From Lachnospiraceae bacterium oral taxon 500 (lineage in GTDB: Bacteria > Bacillota > Clostridia > Lachnospirales > Vallitaleaceae), in assembly GCA_002999035.1 (NCBI GenBank), contig CP027241.1, forward strand, positions 1,429,001 through 1,493,000: DNA of 64,000 bases, in the 5' to 3' direction. The position numbers and the translations under genes were made by a program. Of this stretch, positions 1 to 9,218 are shown one piece after another; position 1 is the stretch's first letter; each line of letters opens with the position of its first letter. The notes beneath the pieces were generated by a model, which was given only the letters and a program-made list of their open reading frames with translations, did not search any database and was not told the origin of the DNA.

Positions 1-550
1 CAATCCCGATTTGGTGCAGGACGCTTGTGAGGTGGTGGCGCACGCCGTGGTGGCGGATGTGACCGATATGGAGGCACTGGAAGAATTGGGACTGGGCAAT
101 TTTGACGTGGCGATTATAGCCATGTCCAATAATTTGCAGGCCAGTATTTTAGCGACTATTGTCGCCAAGGAAAAGGGTGTGCCGTATATTCTGGCTAATG
201 CCAAAGACGCTGTGCATGAAAAGGTACTGCTCAAAGTGGGTGCGGATAAGGTAATTTTTCCGGAAAAGGAAATCGGCGAAAAGGTGGCGAATAATTTAAC
301 GAACAAGACCTTTATGGATTTTATCGAATTAAGCCCGGATTTTAGCATCGCCGAGGTGGAAGTGCTGGATGAGTGGATTGGCGATACTTTGCGCAAGCTG
401 AACTTGCGGGGAAAGTATAAGTTAAATGTCATCGGTAAAAAAGCGAACGGAGAAACGTCCATCGTCCTTGATCCGGACGCACCGCTGGAGCGGGGTGAGG
501 TGCTGATTATGATTGGCTCTTATGATTCCTTTAAAGAAATCGGGCATTAG
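1..550 (+). CDS. ktrA: Trk/Ktr-type potassium uptake regulatory protein (5' end outside window)
   Basis: C-terminal ~180 residues of a TrkA/KtrA-like cytosolic ring protein that gates a potassium channel subunit. The reading frame is open from base 2, so the start lies upstream of the window. The visible part begins inside the Rossmann-type TrkA-N (RCK) domain, with the acidic VADVTD stretch and the FDVAIIAMS strand. After the helix ending NLTNKTF it runs into a TrkA-C domain (VLDEWIGDTLRKLNLRGKY to the terminal VLIMIGSYDSF). In this family TrkA-N binds nucleotide and TrkA-C binds a further ligand. Whether it is KtrA, KtrC or TrkA cannot be decided without the missing part and the partner channel gene. 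Confidence 0.85.
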   Translation, partial: NPDLVQDACEVVAHAVVADVTDMEALEELGLGNFDVAIIAMSNNLQASILATIVAKEKGVPYILANAKDAVHEKVLLKVGADKVIFPEKEIGEKVANNLTNKTFMDFIELSPDFSIAEVEVLDEWIGDTLRKLNLRGKYKLNVIGKKANGETSIVLDPDAPLERGEVLIMIGSYDSFKEIGH

Positions 551-743
551 AGTTTTTTCTGCGAGAAATTCGCCTTTGGCGTGCGTCTGGTTAAGCGGCA
601 GAGCATATCAGCGGAAAGCTTGGCGGTTAACCGACAGGAAAATTGAGTGCGGGCGGGAAATGGTACCGGACAGGCAATTTATCCGGTTAGCGTGGGCGCA
701 AGGAATAGTTTCGCAGAGGGAAAACGGATAGAATGGGGAAGTT

Positions 744-1517
744 ATGAAAGAAATCACATCGGCGGACAATCCGCAATATAAACTTTTTGTTAAATTATTA
801 TCAGGAAGAAAATATCGGCAAAGAGAAGGCTCTTATTTGGCGGAGGGGCTAAACGGACTGGATATTCCGGCGGAACAGGTCAAGGCCTATTTGCTGCCGC
901 TGAGCCGAAAAGAGGAAGCCCATAGGTGGCAGCTGCCGGAAAACAAGGTTATTTTACTGGCGGATTCCTTATTTGCCAAACTGTCGGCTGATCCGGCCAG
1001 TCAGGGCTTGATTTTGTGGCTGCCCGTCAAGGCGGCGCTGTGGCAGCCGGAATGGCAGCCGGAAGCGGGCGGTCTTTATCTGGCGGTCGAAGCGATTCAA
1101 GACCCCGGTAATTTGGGGACAATGATTCGCAGCGCCGAAGCGGCCGGAGTACGGGCGCTTTTTTGCTCGGCCGGAACGGTTGATCTTTATCATCCCAAGA
1201 CGATCAAAGCAGCCGCTTCTTCGCTCAGTCGCCTGCCAGTCATAGTGGAGACGGATTTACCGGAATTACTGGCAGTGATGAATAAATGCGGAATTCCCGG
1301 CTTTGCCGCCGCACCGCTGAACGCCATGCTGTATACCGAGGCCGATTACAGCGGCGGCGCGCTGTTTTTCATCGGCAATGAGGGCCAAGGCTTAAGTTCC
1401 TCTGTTTTAGAGGCGGCTAAGCGCGTCGCTATTCCGATGAGCGGCGGGGTGGAATCGCTGAATGCGGCCGTTTCGGCCGCGGTTTTGCTGTTTGAAGCCA
1501 AACGTCAGCGGGGATAA
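744..1517 (+). CDS. TrmH/SpoU-family RNA 2'-O-methyltransferase
   Basis: A 257-residue SPOUT methyltransferase, predicted to transfer a methyl group from S-adenosylmethionine to a ribose 2'-OH of rRNA or tRNA. The three SpoU motifs are all visible: NLGTMIRSAEAAG (about residues 123-135, with the catalytic Arg), FFIGNEGQGLS (208-218) and IPMSGGVESLNAAVSAAVLLFE (230-251), which form the trefoil knot and cofactor pocket. The N-terminal ~100 residues resemble the substrate-binding domain of YsgA/RlmB-like proteins. The start is ATG 744 behind a weak GGGGAAG site. A good intrinsic terminator follows directly. The exact RNA target is not readable from sequence. Confidence 0.88.
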   Translation: MKEITSADNPQYKLFVKLLSGRKYRQREGSYLAEGLNGLDIPAEQVKAYLLPLSRKEEAHRWQLPENKVILLADSLFAKLSADPASQGLILWLPVKAALWQPEWQPEAGGLYLAVEAIQDPGNLGTMIRSAEAAGVRALFCSAGTVDLYHPKTIKAAASSLSRLPVIVETDLPELLAVMNKCGIPGFAAAPLNAMLYTEADYSGGALFFIGNEGQGLSSSVLEAAKRVAIPMSGGVESLNAAVSAAVLLFEAKRQRG

Positions 1518-1525
1518 TTTTTCTT

Positions 1526-1573
1526 GAAACCGGCACCTGATTTAGCGCTTAAGCTGGCCGGTTTCATTTTTTT
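1526..1573 (+). terminator. Rho-independent terminator after the RNA methyltransferase
   Basis: Perfect 9-bp arms GAAACCGGC (1526-1534) and GCCGGTTTC (1557-1565), followed by ATTTTTTT. It sits 9 bases after the methyltransferase stop and separates it from the convergent TPR gene. Confidence 0.85.
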
Positions 1574-1656
1574 AGGTCAGAAAACAGTGCGTCAAGTTCA
1601 GTTTACCGCTGAATCTTGCGCGTCCCTTTCTGCTTTGGGCATAGCGGCAGTTTTCG

Positions 1657-2562
1657 TTATTCGGCGAATAGAGAAATTTTATTTGCCAGTACCTTTAAAT
1701 CCTCGGCGGAAACGGTGTTCAGGGCGTTAAAGCTTTGGCTTTCGGCTTTGGCTAAATATTCTTTGGCCAGCGGGATATCCTTTTCGCTAAGGGCAATAAC
1801 CGCCATATAATAAAGCGAGTCCATTAAGCCCGGTTTTAGCTCCAAGGCTTTGGTGAAGTTTTGTTTGGCTTTTTCGGTGTCGCCTTGGCGGAAATAAATT
1901 TGTCCCAGATTATCATAGGCGGCGGCATATTGGGGCTCCTTTAACAGGGCAACCTCGGAAAAATAGCGGGCGGCGGCCAGTTCATCGCAAAGCAGTGCCA
2001 AAAAGCCCATAGTAACAAAGTCCTGTTCGGTGAAAGTGGTATTCTTTTCCAAGCCTGCTTCCAGTTCGTTTAAATCATAGCCGGGGAGTTTATCCTTATC
2101 AGGAAAATAATAAAGCTCCAAATAGTCGGCATAGGCTTTTTCCGGCTGCCCCAGCTTCCACTGGCAAATCGCCAGATTGGCCTTGAGCGTGCGGGTGTAA
2201 AAAACATTGCGGTTGGAGGCCAGCGCCGCTTCAAAGATTTCCCGCGCGTTTTGCGCATCGCCCCGGCGCAGCAAAATCAAGCCATAAGCGGCCAGCAGCT
2301 GTGAGCTTTTGCAGCCCAGCTTATAGGCAGCCCGGTAAAAGGGCAAAGCCTTGTCCTCGCGGTGAAAAAAGGCATGCAGAACCAAGCCCGGAAAGCCGAC
2401 GATATTGCCCAAAAACAAAATGGCGGTAATGCCGACATACAGGGAAATTAGAATCAAATAAAGCGACTGCTGCGTTCCCTTTAAATGAATAATAAAAATA
2501 TAGTAAATGATAAACACATAAGCTAAACTGATAAAAAACCATTTCTTTTTAATTGCTTCCAT
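1657..2562 (-). CDS. Membrane-anchored tetratricopeptide-repeat protein
   Basis: A 301-residue protein with two hydrophobic N-terminal segments (about residues 9-27 and 34-60). A long, mainly cytosolic or extracytosolic helical part follows, made of tetratricopeptide repeats. The clearest units are AAYDNLGQIYFRQGDTEKAK (~215-235) and the next one with the PGLMDSLYYMAVIALSEKD pattern, preceded by more divergent repeats from ~residue 75. TPR arrays mediate protein-protein contacts; no catalytic motif is present. The start ATG at 2562 is preceded by AAAAGGAGAG. It stands alone and converges on the methyltransferase gene. The specific role is unknown. Confidence 0.75.
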   Translation of the reverse strand: MEAIKKKWFFISLAYVFIIYYIFIIHLKGTQQSLYLILISLYVGITAILFLGNIVGFPGLVLHAFFHREDKALPFYRAAYKLGCKSSQLLAAYGLILLRRGDAQNAREIFEAALASNRNVFYTRTLKANLAICQWKLGQPEKAYADYLELYYFPDKDKLPGYDLNELEAGLEKNTTFTEQDFVTMGFLALLCDELAAARYFSEVALLKEPQYAAAYDNLGQIYFRQGDTEKAKQNFTKALELKPGLMDSLYYMAVIALSEKDIPLAKEYLAKAESQSFNALNTVSAEDLKVLANKISLFAE

Positions 2563-2750
2563 AAACTCTCCTTTTGCTGAAATTTATCAAGACAGGCGCG
2601 GCGGCAAGCGACGCGCTGGTATGGCTTGCCGGAACTGTAATCCTTATTGTACTAATTTTTGGGGGTGATGTCAATATCCGGCGGCTTAGGGGTTGCGGTA
2701 AGAAATGAAGAAGTAAACTTTAACTAAAACTAAGAAAAAAGGAAAAAAAG

Positions 2751-3773
2751 ATGTGCGTGAAGAAAGTGAACAATAAAATTGATAGTGTACAGGCAATGCG
2801 CGGTATCGCCGCTTTATCAGTGGTGGTATTTCATATTGGTTTATTCCATTTTGGGCAATATGGGGTAGATTTGTTTTTTTGTATTTCTGGTTTTATTATG
2901 ATTTATATATCAGAAAAAGGTATGAATCAGTTTTTTTTAAAACGAGCGGTTAGGATTGTGCCTTTGTATTGGCTGATGACTTTGGTATATGTTCCGTTGC
3001 GGCTGCTGGTTCCTCACGGCGAGGTGGATTTGACGGATGTTTCGCAAGTGTTTCAGTCGCTGTTTTTTATCCCCTATGAAAGCTTTGGTTATAGGGCGCA
3101 GAATATGGTTGTTTTTCCACTGGTTGTTCAGGGCTGGACACTGAATTATGAAGTTTTCTTCTATATCATTTTTGGGATTGCAGCTAAAATTTCACATAAA
3201 TATAGGGCGATGGTTGCAAGTGCTGTTATTTTTGCTTTGGTAGCTGCCAGTAAGATTTCAGAGTCTAATATGTTTCTGTTAAATTGGAGTGGAAATCCTA
3301 TAATGCTGGAGTTTTGTTTAGGGATGTTATCCTATTATCTTTTGTTTCGAGTGGAAGGTTTGAAAAAAATGACAGATGAAAAATCAATAGCACATAAAGT
3401 ATTGGTTTTTATAGCGATTTCAATTTGGGTGCTGGTTTTGATGCTTGATACTTTCAGTGTAAATATAGGACGTTTTTCCAGTGCTGGGATTCTTTCTTTT
3501 CTGTTCTTTTTGCTGTTTTTTAAAGCTTTTGAAAAAAAGCGTCCGCCGAGAGCGTTAATTTTTATAGGCAATATTAGTTATTCGGTGTACCTTGTTCATG
3601 GGTTGTTGATATCGCTGCAAAATAAAATTTATTCCGTAGCCGAGTATTCACAACAGGGCGTTATAATTGTTTTATTTATTCTGTTTCCGGTCATTATTGC
3701 GGCTTCTTATATAAGCTGGATTGTCGTTGAGGAGTGGTTTACGAATTATTTATATAAAAAATTTGGTATTTAA
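2751..3773 (+). CDS. Acyltransferase-3 family membrane protein (OafA/YrhL-like)
   Basis: A 340-residue polytopic membrane protein of the acyltransferase 3 family, which O-acylates cell-surface polysaccharides or lipids. It shows the family opening IDSVQAMRGIAALSVVVFHI with the conserved R and the H of the presumed acyl-transfer motif. Next come YGVDLFFCISGF(I)M, then RAVRIVPLYWL, and about ten hydrophobic segments. The N-terminal ~20 residues are polar. The start ATG follows AAGGAAAAAAAG. It is more AT-rich and richer in homopolymer runs than the flanking genes, suggesting an accessory gene of surface-glycan type, but no glycan cluster adjoins it. The acyl group and acceptor are unknown. Confidence 0.85.
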   Translation: MCVKKVNNKIDSVQAMRGIAALSVVVFHIGLFHFGQYGVDLFFCISGFIMIYISEKGMNQFFLKRAVRIVPLYWLMTLVYVPLRLLVPHGEVDLTDVSQVFQSLFFIPYESFGYRAQNMVVFPLVVQGWTLNYEVFFYIIFGIAAKISHKYRAMVASAVIFALVAASKISESNMFLLNWSGNPIMLEFCLGMLSYYLLFRVEGLKKMTDEKSIAHKVLVFIAISIWVLVLMLDTFSVNIGRFSSAGILSFLFFLLFFKAFEKKRPPRALIFIGNISYSVYLVHGLLISLQNKIYSVAEYSQQGVIIVLFILFPVIIAASYISWIVVEEWFTNYLYKKFGI

Positions 3774-3818
3774 GAACGTAACTGGGGATTTACGGAAAGA
3801 CATAATTCCCCAAAACTC

Positions 3819-3922
3819 AAAAAGGGCTGCTGCACTTTAAGGCCATTATACAAGATATTGAAAAGATTTATCTATCAGCATAATATCTTGATATAAGTCC
3901 TTATTATGCAGCAGCCCTTTTT
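3819..3922. terminator. Nested long inverted repeat, likely bidirectional terminator
   Basis: Perfect 16-bp outer arms AAAAAGGGCTGCTGCA (3819-3834) and its complement (3907-3922) enclose a second perfect 9-bp inverted repeat (CAAGATATT 3851-3859, AATATCTTG 3882-3890). A-runs and T-runs flank the GC part, so it can end transcription from both convergent genes. Confidence 0.75.
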
Positions 3923-3959
3923 AAATGCGCTTAGCTCTCCGGTGAAAGCACCGCCTATT

Positions 3960-6164
3960 TTAGCACGCTTTGATTTCAAACAAAATCGACGAAAAATCTC
4001 CGCCTAAGTGCTGCAAGACTCGGCGATCAATCAGGAGCCCTGCGTTCATCAGTTCGTCGCCGAAATGCTCTCTATCATAGTATGGGGCGAGCACCCGGTA
4101 TTTTTGAGCGGGACAAAGTCCGGCCAGGCGCAGGCGGAAGCCGCGCTGATAGACCTCGCCTAAAGTCTGATAATAGCCGGCGTAAGCGGTTTTTTGATCC
4201 GGTGCCACGCTGATCCATGCCGTATGTCCGCCTCCGGCGAAGGGCGAAAGCAGACGGTAAAAAGTGCCGTACTGGAAAACAGGGCGGGCTTCTTTATAAA
4301 AGGCAATTTGCTTTTTCACTTCGTTAAAGTCCGCTTCGGAAATCTCATTTAAATCCAGTTCATAACCAAACGCTCCGTAATAGGCGACATTGGCTCTGGT
4401 AGACAGCGGTACGCTCCGGCCGGTTTGATGGTTCGGCACTGCCGAAACATGAGCGCCCATGCTGCTGACCGGATAAAACAGACTGGTGCCGTATTGGATC
4501 CGGCAGCGGTCAATAGCATCGGTGTTGTCGCTGCACCAGGCTTGCGGAGCAAAGGCCAAAATCCCGGCATCAAAGCGGGCGCCGCCGCTGGCACAGGATT
4601 CAAACAGGATATCCGGGTATTTTTCGGTCAGGCGCCGGTACAGGTCATAAACGCCCAAAATATAGCGGTGCATGACCTTGCCCTGATCGGCCGCCGGGGT
4701 ATGATTGGAGTAGCACTCGGTGATATAGCGGTTCATATCCCATTTAATGTAAGCGATATTGGCGTTGCCGATGATGTCGTCGAGCATGGCAAAAACAGCA
4801 TTAACCACTTCCGCCCGGGAAAAATCCAAGACAAACTGATGCCGGGACGGGCTGGCCGGGCGCTCCGGGTCAACCATCAGCCAGTCCGGGTGCGCGGCGC
4901 ACAGCCGGCTGTTTTTATTGACCATTTCCGGCTCAATCCACAGACCGAAAGATAAGCCCATAGCGTTTATTTTTTCGGATAAGCCTTTGATTCCGTCGGG
5001 GAGCTTCTCGGTATTGACAAACCAGTCGCCTAAACCTTGTTTGTCGTCATTGCGTGTGCCGAACCAGCCGTCATCTAAGACGAAAAGTTCGACACCGGCT
5101 GCTTTGGCTTTGGCGGCAATTTTTAAGATTTTAGCCTCGTCAAAGTTCATTTCGGTAGCTTCCCAGTTATTGAGCAGAATCGGCCGGGGTCGATTTCGCC
5201 AACAGCTGCGGGTTAAATGATTTTGAAACAAAGCATGAAAGCTTTGGCTTAAAGCGTTCATTCCCTGCGCCGAGTAGACCAGCACGGCTTCCGGTGTGGT
5301 AAAACTCTCGCCGGTGTTCAGCTGCCAGTCAAAGTTTTCCGGGTGGATGCCCAGCAGTACCCGGCTTTCCTCATAGGAAGAAACCTCTGCCTGTCCCAGA
5401 AAAGAGCCGCTGTAAATCAGGGCAAAGCCAATGGCTTCCCCGGCAAACTCAGTCGTATGACTTCTTTTTAACAAAAAGGCCGGATTATGTTCGGCACTGC
5501 TGGCGCCCCGCAGACTGGCAATTGACTGCGTGCCGATAGCCAAATCTCTTTGCCGCAGCTGGCGCTCCCGTCCCCATGCTCCGGTTAAATGCAGCATCTG
5601 CCAGTCCATATCCGGCAGATCCAGACAGAGGCTCATGGCAATAGGCAGAGAAACGGGTGTTTGTCCAACTTGGGTAAAGGTGGTGTGGCGGGCAATGACC
5701 GGCAGGTGCCGAAAGAGCGTATAGCTTAGCATCATCCGGGTTTGCGTGACCGCGTCAAACAGCGTGATTTCAAGGCTGTCGGCGTCCTCCGTTTCCGCGT
5801 AAGTGGAGGGAAGCGGCAGAATCTCTTTTTTTCCGGAGAAAATCTGATGGCTTTCGTAGACGAAACCGGAGATCAGGCTGCCTTTTTCCTGCCGGATGCG
5901 GTAGGCCGGATAGCGGAAATCGCCGGTGCCGTAAGCAGGATATTCCTGCCGGGTAAATTGCAGGGTCAGGAGCGAAGTTGGGGCTGTTCCGGCATCCAGG
6001 TGCTGCCCGAAGCGTTCCCGCAGATAGGTAAAGGACTGGCGGTCGCGGATGGCCGAGCCATAGTAAAGATTGGCCAGCTGGCCATTGTCCATTACTTCTA
6101 TAATATAGCTGATTTGGTCGTTAAATAAGTGAAACTGGCGGCTGCTTTCATGAAATAAAATCAT
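3960..6164 (-). CDS. GH36 alpha-galactosidase
   Basis: A 734-residue cytosolic alpha-galactosidase that removes terminal alpha-1,6-galactose from melibiose, raffinose and related oligosaccharides. The catalytic nucleophile is the Asp of KWDMN (residue ~476) and the acid/base is the first Asp of SDNTD (~546). The 70-residue spacing between them matches characterised GH36 enzymes. The family pattern LFVLDDGWFG lies before the nucleophile, and the N-terminal beta-supersandwich is complete. The open frame extends upstream to 6290, but ATG 6164 has CCGAAAGGAG at the right distance and begins MILFHESSRQF as in relatives, so it is chosen. A consensus-like promoter lies ~75 bases upstream. There is no adjacent sugar transporter or regulator. 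Confidence 0.92.
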   Translation of the reverse strand: MILFHESSRQFHLFNDQISYIIEVMDNGQLANLYYGSAIRDRQSFTYLRERFGQHLDAGTAPTSLLTLQFTRQEYPAYGTGDFRYPAYRIRQEKGSLISGFVYESHQIFSGKKEILPLPSTYAETEDADSLEITLFDAVTQTRMMLSYTLFRHLPVIARHTTFTQVGQTPVSLPIAMSLCLDLPDMDWQMLHLTGAWGRERQLRQRDLAIGTQSIASLRGASSAEHNPAFLLKRSHTTEFAGEAIGFALIYSGSFLGQAEVSSYEESRVLLGIHPENFDWQLNTGESFTTPEAVLVYSAQGMNALSQSFHALFQNHLTRSCWRNRPRPILLNNWEATEMNFDEAKILKIAAKAKAAGVELFVLDDGWFGTRNDDKQGLGDWFVNTEKLPDGIKGLSEKINAMGLSFGLWIEPEMVNKNSRLCAAHPDWLMVDPERPASPSRHQFVLDFSRAEVVNAVFAMLDDIIGNANIAYIKWDMNRYITECYSNHTPAADQGKVMHRYILGVYDLYRRLTEKYPDILFESCASGGARFDAGILAFAPQAWCSDNTDAIDRCRIQYGTSLFYPVSSMGAHVSAVPNHQTGRSVPLSTRANVAYYGAFGYELDLNEISEADFNEVKKQIAFYKEARPVFQYGTFYRLLSPFAGGGHTAWISVAPDQKTAYAGYYQTLGEVYQRGFRLRLAGLCPAQKYRVLAPYYDREHFGDELMNAGLLIDRRVLQHLGGDFSSILFEIKAC

Positions 6165-6237
6165 GGAAAACTCCTTTCGGATGAGTTGTCGGCGGATGAT
6201 ATGGAATTTTATGCTGCGATTGTGCAGACATATTGTT

Positions 6238-6266
6238 ATTATACGTTGTCGGTTTTGAAAATACAA
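6238..6266 (-). promoter_or_regulatory. Sigma-A type promoter of the alpha-galactosidase
   Basis: On the minus strand TTGTAT (6266-6261), 17-base spacer, TATAAT (6243-6238). The start codon is about 74 bases downstream. Confidence 0.7.
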
Positions 6267-6367
6267 CTGCTTTTCACGGATAGAAAGCAATATTTTAGCA
6301 ACAGTTTAGGCAAGCGGATTTTTACCTGTGTTGCCGGAACGGTTACATATTTTTATTTAAAAAGATA

Positions 6368-6396
6368 TTGTACTTAAGCGCATTTTGTCATATAAT
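6368..6396 (+). promoter_or_regulatory. Sigma-A type promoter upstream of the interrupted chemoreceptor
   Basis: TTGTAC (6368-6373), 17-base spacer, TATAAT (6391-6396). It leaves a ~160-base untranslated leader before the receptor start at 6563. The remaining 6165-6562 gap holds only this promoter, the divergent one and a degenerate copy of the dispersed repeat near 6305-6348. Confidence 0.65.
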
Positions 6397-6562
6397 TAAC
6401 ATGGTTCTTATAGGTGCTCTAATATCTTATTTAGCGGCAAGGTGTTTGTCGATAAAACAGCCGTGCCGCGACCGGACAGGGGATACAATTACAGAAATAG
6501 GAATCACCGTAGCAGCGTCGGAGACGGCGGCACAGGCCAGCAGATGAAAGGGGAAAAGCGGA

Positions 6563-7540
6563 ATGAAAAAAGGGAAAAGCGGTTCCATCGGGTTAAAGCT
6601 AAGCATAATAGTTGCGGCGGTATTAATGGGTATTTTGGGCATCAAAACCGGATATGACGCAGTCAATTTATATAACATGGAAATGAAATTCAATGAAAAG
6701 GTCGAACTGGAAAAAACCAGAAAGCTGGCCCGAGAAGCAGAAGCCATTTTTACCAGTATGTATCAGAGCATGAACGATGTCAGGGCTTTGGCAGAAGAGT
6801 ATTTAAACCTGCCGGTGCAGGACAGAAAACGAGATCTGGTGATAAGTTGTCTGGCTGAAATTACCAGAAAAAACACGGAAATTGACGGTTTGGGAGTGGC
6901 TTTTGAAAAAGACAGGTTTGACGGCCGGGACGACATCGACGGCCGGTTTACGGTTTACGCTGAGCTGTTTAACGGCGAAATCGAGTTGGCTGATCCCGAC
7001 CCGACCGGAGAAGAATGGTATGATCGGCCGCTGCAAGAGAAAAAGATGCTGGTATTACCGCTATATGAAGATGAAGGGGAACTGCTGGCCACGTTAGCGC
7101 TGCCGATTATGCACGGGGGAGAAGCGGTCGGCGTGGTTAACGCCGATATCAATTTGAAAAACTTTCAGCACAGAATTGAAGCGATTGAGGGCAATTCTGC
7201 CGACAGCATCAAGCTGATTATTACAAATGACGGCACAATTGTCGCCAATTCCATAGATGCCGACCAAAATATGCAGGCTCTGTCCGGGGTTCAGGAAGAT
7301 ATTCGTCAGATTCTGAATTCGCAAGAAGTTATTGCGGAAAAAGTTTCGACGGCAACAGGAATTTACTCCAAGATTATTGCCGTCCCGATTCATATTCCGG
7401 GTGTAGCCGACAGTTGGATGTATCAATCGGTCAACACCATGAGCAGCTTTACCCGAAATGCCAAAAACAGCCTGTGGATGGCAACCACTGTCAATCTGGG
7501 CGTGATTGTGTTGATGATTGCTTTGATATACTTTTTATAG
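6563..7540 (+). pseudogene. Methyl-accepting chemotaxis protein, 5' part (interrupted by ICE)
   Basis: The N-terminal 325 residues of a chemoreceptor: basic start, first membrane segment (~10-28), an extracytosolic dCache-like sensor (~30-300, with the LPLYEDEGELLATLALPIM and VVNADINL strands) and most of the second membrane segment ([15 protein letters not shown]). The frame ends at TAG 7538-7540, the first bases of the inserted element. The intact paralogue at 25803-27893 continues with IRKMIG at exactly this point. Joining 7537 to 24216 restores the frame and gives 692 residues against 696 in the paralogue. The fragment may still be made as a sensor without signalling domain. Start ATG 6563 is preceded by GGGGAAAAGCGGA. 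Confidence 0.93.
7532..7537. repeat. Left junction hexamer of the ICE (TTTTTA)
   Basis: TTTTTA at 7532-7537 is present again at 24210-24215. In the intact paralogue the same site reads TTTTTA once and continues into ATTAGAAAA. AT-rich sites with a 6-base coupling sequence are typical for Tn916-type tyrosine integrases. Confidence 0.75.
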
Positions 7541-7554
7541 TATAAACATATCAC

Positions 7555-7570
7555 AAATTTCCAATTATCA
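7555..7570 (+). repeat. Left terminal imperfect inverted repeat of the ICE
   Basis: AAATTTCCAATTATCA matches the complement of 24188-24203 at 13 of 16 positions. It lies 17 bases inside the left junction and is a probable integrase arm site. Confidence 0.5.
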
Positions 7571-7714
7571 TTTTGAATATTCTTAAATGCTCGTAAAGCC
7601 TTGTTATGTAGGTTTTCGGGCATTTTTTCTTTAGGAAGATACTTCACGTTTCTTTGTGTAATTTGTTATGAATTGATTGTTAAAAGTGGTAAAAGGGTAG
7701 TAAATTCATTTCTT

Positions 7715-8932
7715 TTAAAGGACTAAACATCTTGCTTGTTGTTCTTTTTCCAAGCGTTTCATTTCCTCCATAGCCGAATTACAGGTCGCATGTGCATAAT
7801 AGTTCAGTGTCATGGTTATGTTTGCGTGTCCCATAATATATTGCAGGGCTTTGGGATTCATACCGGCATTGGCACAGTTGGTGCAGAATGTATGCCTAAG
7901 TGTATGCGGTGTGATATGTGGCAATTTTTCCTCATGGCATTTGTTGTACTTTTTAATGAGGTTTCTTAGTATGCTGTTAAAATCACATGCCGTTTTAGGA
8001 TAGCCATTTCTGTTGAGAAAAAGAAAGTTGCTATATCCATCAATCTCAACACATTCGTTTTGGTTTTGCACTGCCAATACTCTTTTCAATGCCTGACATG
8101 TAACTTCAACCATTGGTACTTGCCGCTCACTGCTTTTGGTTTTAGGTGTTTCAATGTAATACCCAAGCTCAGTGTTTCTTAGTAGCTGATGATTAACCAA
8201 GATAAGATGATTTTCAAAATCCAAATCTGTAACAGTCATACCGCATAGCTCTGAAATACGAAGTCCGGTTTTTAACAGTATCAGAATTTCGTCATAATTC
8301 TTGTGATAGACCGTATCAGACTTTGCGAAATCAAGCAGTCTTGCTTCCTGTTCCAGTGTCAATATCGTTTTAGGAACGGTATCATCATCAATAACGGTAT
8401 TAAGCTGAAAATCAAATGGATTCTTTCTTACATAATCATCCTGTATCGCAATGTAAAAGGAAGCTCGCAGTGACCGCTTATAGTTATTGATGGTGGAATA
8501 GGCAAATCCGTTTTCACTCATTCTAATAGCCCATTCCTTAGCGTCAGACGGTTTAATGCTGTCTATGCTTCTTGCGCCCAGCTTATCGTTCTTCAAAATT
8601 TCCATCAGATATTTACGTCCGGTCTTTGTGTTTGCTTTTACATTAGGACGCTGAGCATTTTGCTTGGCGTAAAGCTGGCAAAGTGTCATCTTCTTGCCGA
8701 TAACATCAATCCCATCTTGAACATCTTTTTGTATCTCTGCAATTTTTTCACGCAGTGCGATACAATCCCGCTTGCCTGCCGGTACTCTGTCCGTAGATAC
8801 CAGCTTCCATGAGTAGATAAACCGTGTTTCTCCGAATGAATCTATATATTTGTATAAGTATCTTCCGTCTTTTCTCTGGCTCTCTCCAGTCCTCAAAATC
8901 CGACCTTTACGGTCACGTCTTTTTTCTGACAT
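7715..8932 (-). CDS. int: Tn916-type tyrosine integrase
   Basis: A 405-residue tyrosine recombinase that integrates and excises the element. It has the same length as Tn916 Int. Features in order: an N-terminal arm-binding domain (about 1-75), a core-binding SAM-like domain (~80-170), then the catalytic domain with Arg in LKTGLRISELCG, the HTLRHTF box and the MGHANITMTLNYY box. The last Tyr is residue 379, equal to the known Tn916 nucleophile. The gene lies next to the left junction and downstream of xis. It starts at ATG 8932 behind an AGGAG-type site. Confidence 0.95.
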   Translation of the reverse strand: MSEKRRDRKGRILRTGESQRKDGRYLYKYIDSFGETRFIYSWKLVSTDRVPAGKRDCIALREKIAEIQKDVQDGIDVIGKKMTLCQLYAKQNAQRPNVKANTKTGRKYLMEILKNDKLGARSIDSIKPSDAKEWAIRMSENGFAYSTINNYKRSLRASFYIAIQDDYVRKNPFDFQLNTVIDDDTVPKTILTLEQEARLLDFAKSDTVYHKNYDEILILLKTGLRISELCGMTVTDLDFENHLILVNHQLLRNTELGYYIETPKTKSSERQVPMVEVTCQALKRVLAVQNQNECVEIDGYSNFLFLNRNGYPKTACDFNSILRNLIKKYNKCHEEKLPHITPHTLRHTFCTNCANAGMNPKALQYIMGHANITMTLNYYAHATCNSAMEEMKRLEKEQQARCLVL

Positions 8933-9014
8933 GGTATCTGCTCCTTTCCTGTATGGAAAGAGCCTTGATACGACTTGATACGATTATACCATATCTATTC
9001 AAGACCCTTATACC

Positions 9015-9218
9015 CTATATGACATCTAATGTATCTATCACTTTTTCAAATTGCTTTCGCTTGATCTGAATCCTGTTCCCGTTCATAATCAGCCAGCCTG
9101 CATTCTTGTTTTCTTCTGCTAAACGACGCAGCTTATTTTCACCGATACGGAAATATTTAGCAGCTTCTTCAATCGTCAGCGTGTAGCGTTCCCAGATAGG
9201 AACATAAGCCTGATTCAT
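9015..9218 (-). CDS. xis: Excisionase
   Basis: A 67-residue winged-helix DNA-bending protein that directs Int toward excision; Tn916 Xis is also 67 residues. The recognition segment [25 protein letters not shown] is an excisionase/MerR-like helix-turn-helix. Start ATG 9218 has an ideal AGGAGG eight bases upstream. The gap to int is ~80 bases. Confidence 0.93.
   Translation of the reverse strand: MNQAYVPIWERYTLTIEEAAKYFRIGENKLRRLAEENKNAGWLIMNGNRIQIKRKQFEKVIDTLDVI

Noticed and set aside
513-731. 72-codon frame overlapping the end of the potassium regulator
   Set aside because: Overlaps a well-supported gene, has no ribosome site and no recognisable features.
3819-3922. Insertion-sequence remnant
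   Set aside because: No transposase coding or target duplication; position between convergent genes and A/T tracts fit a terminator.
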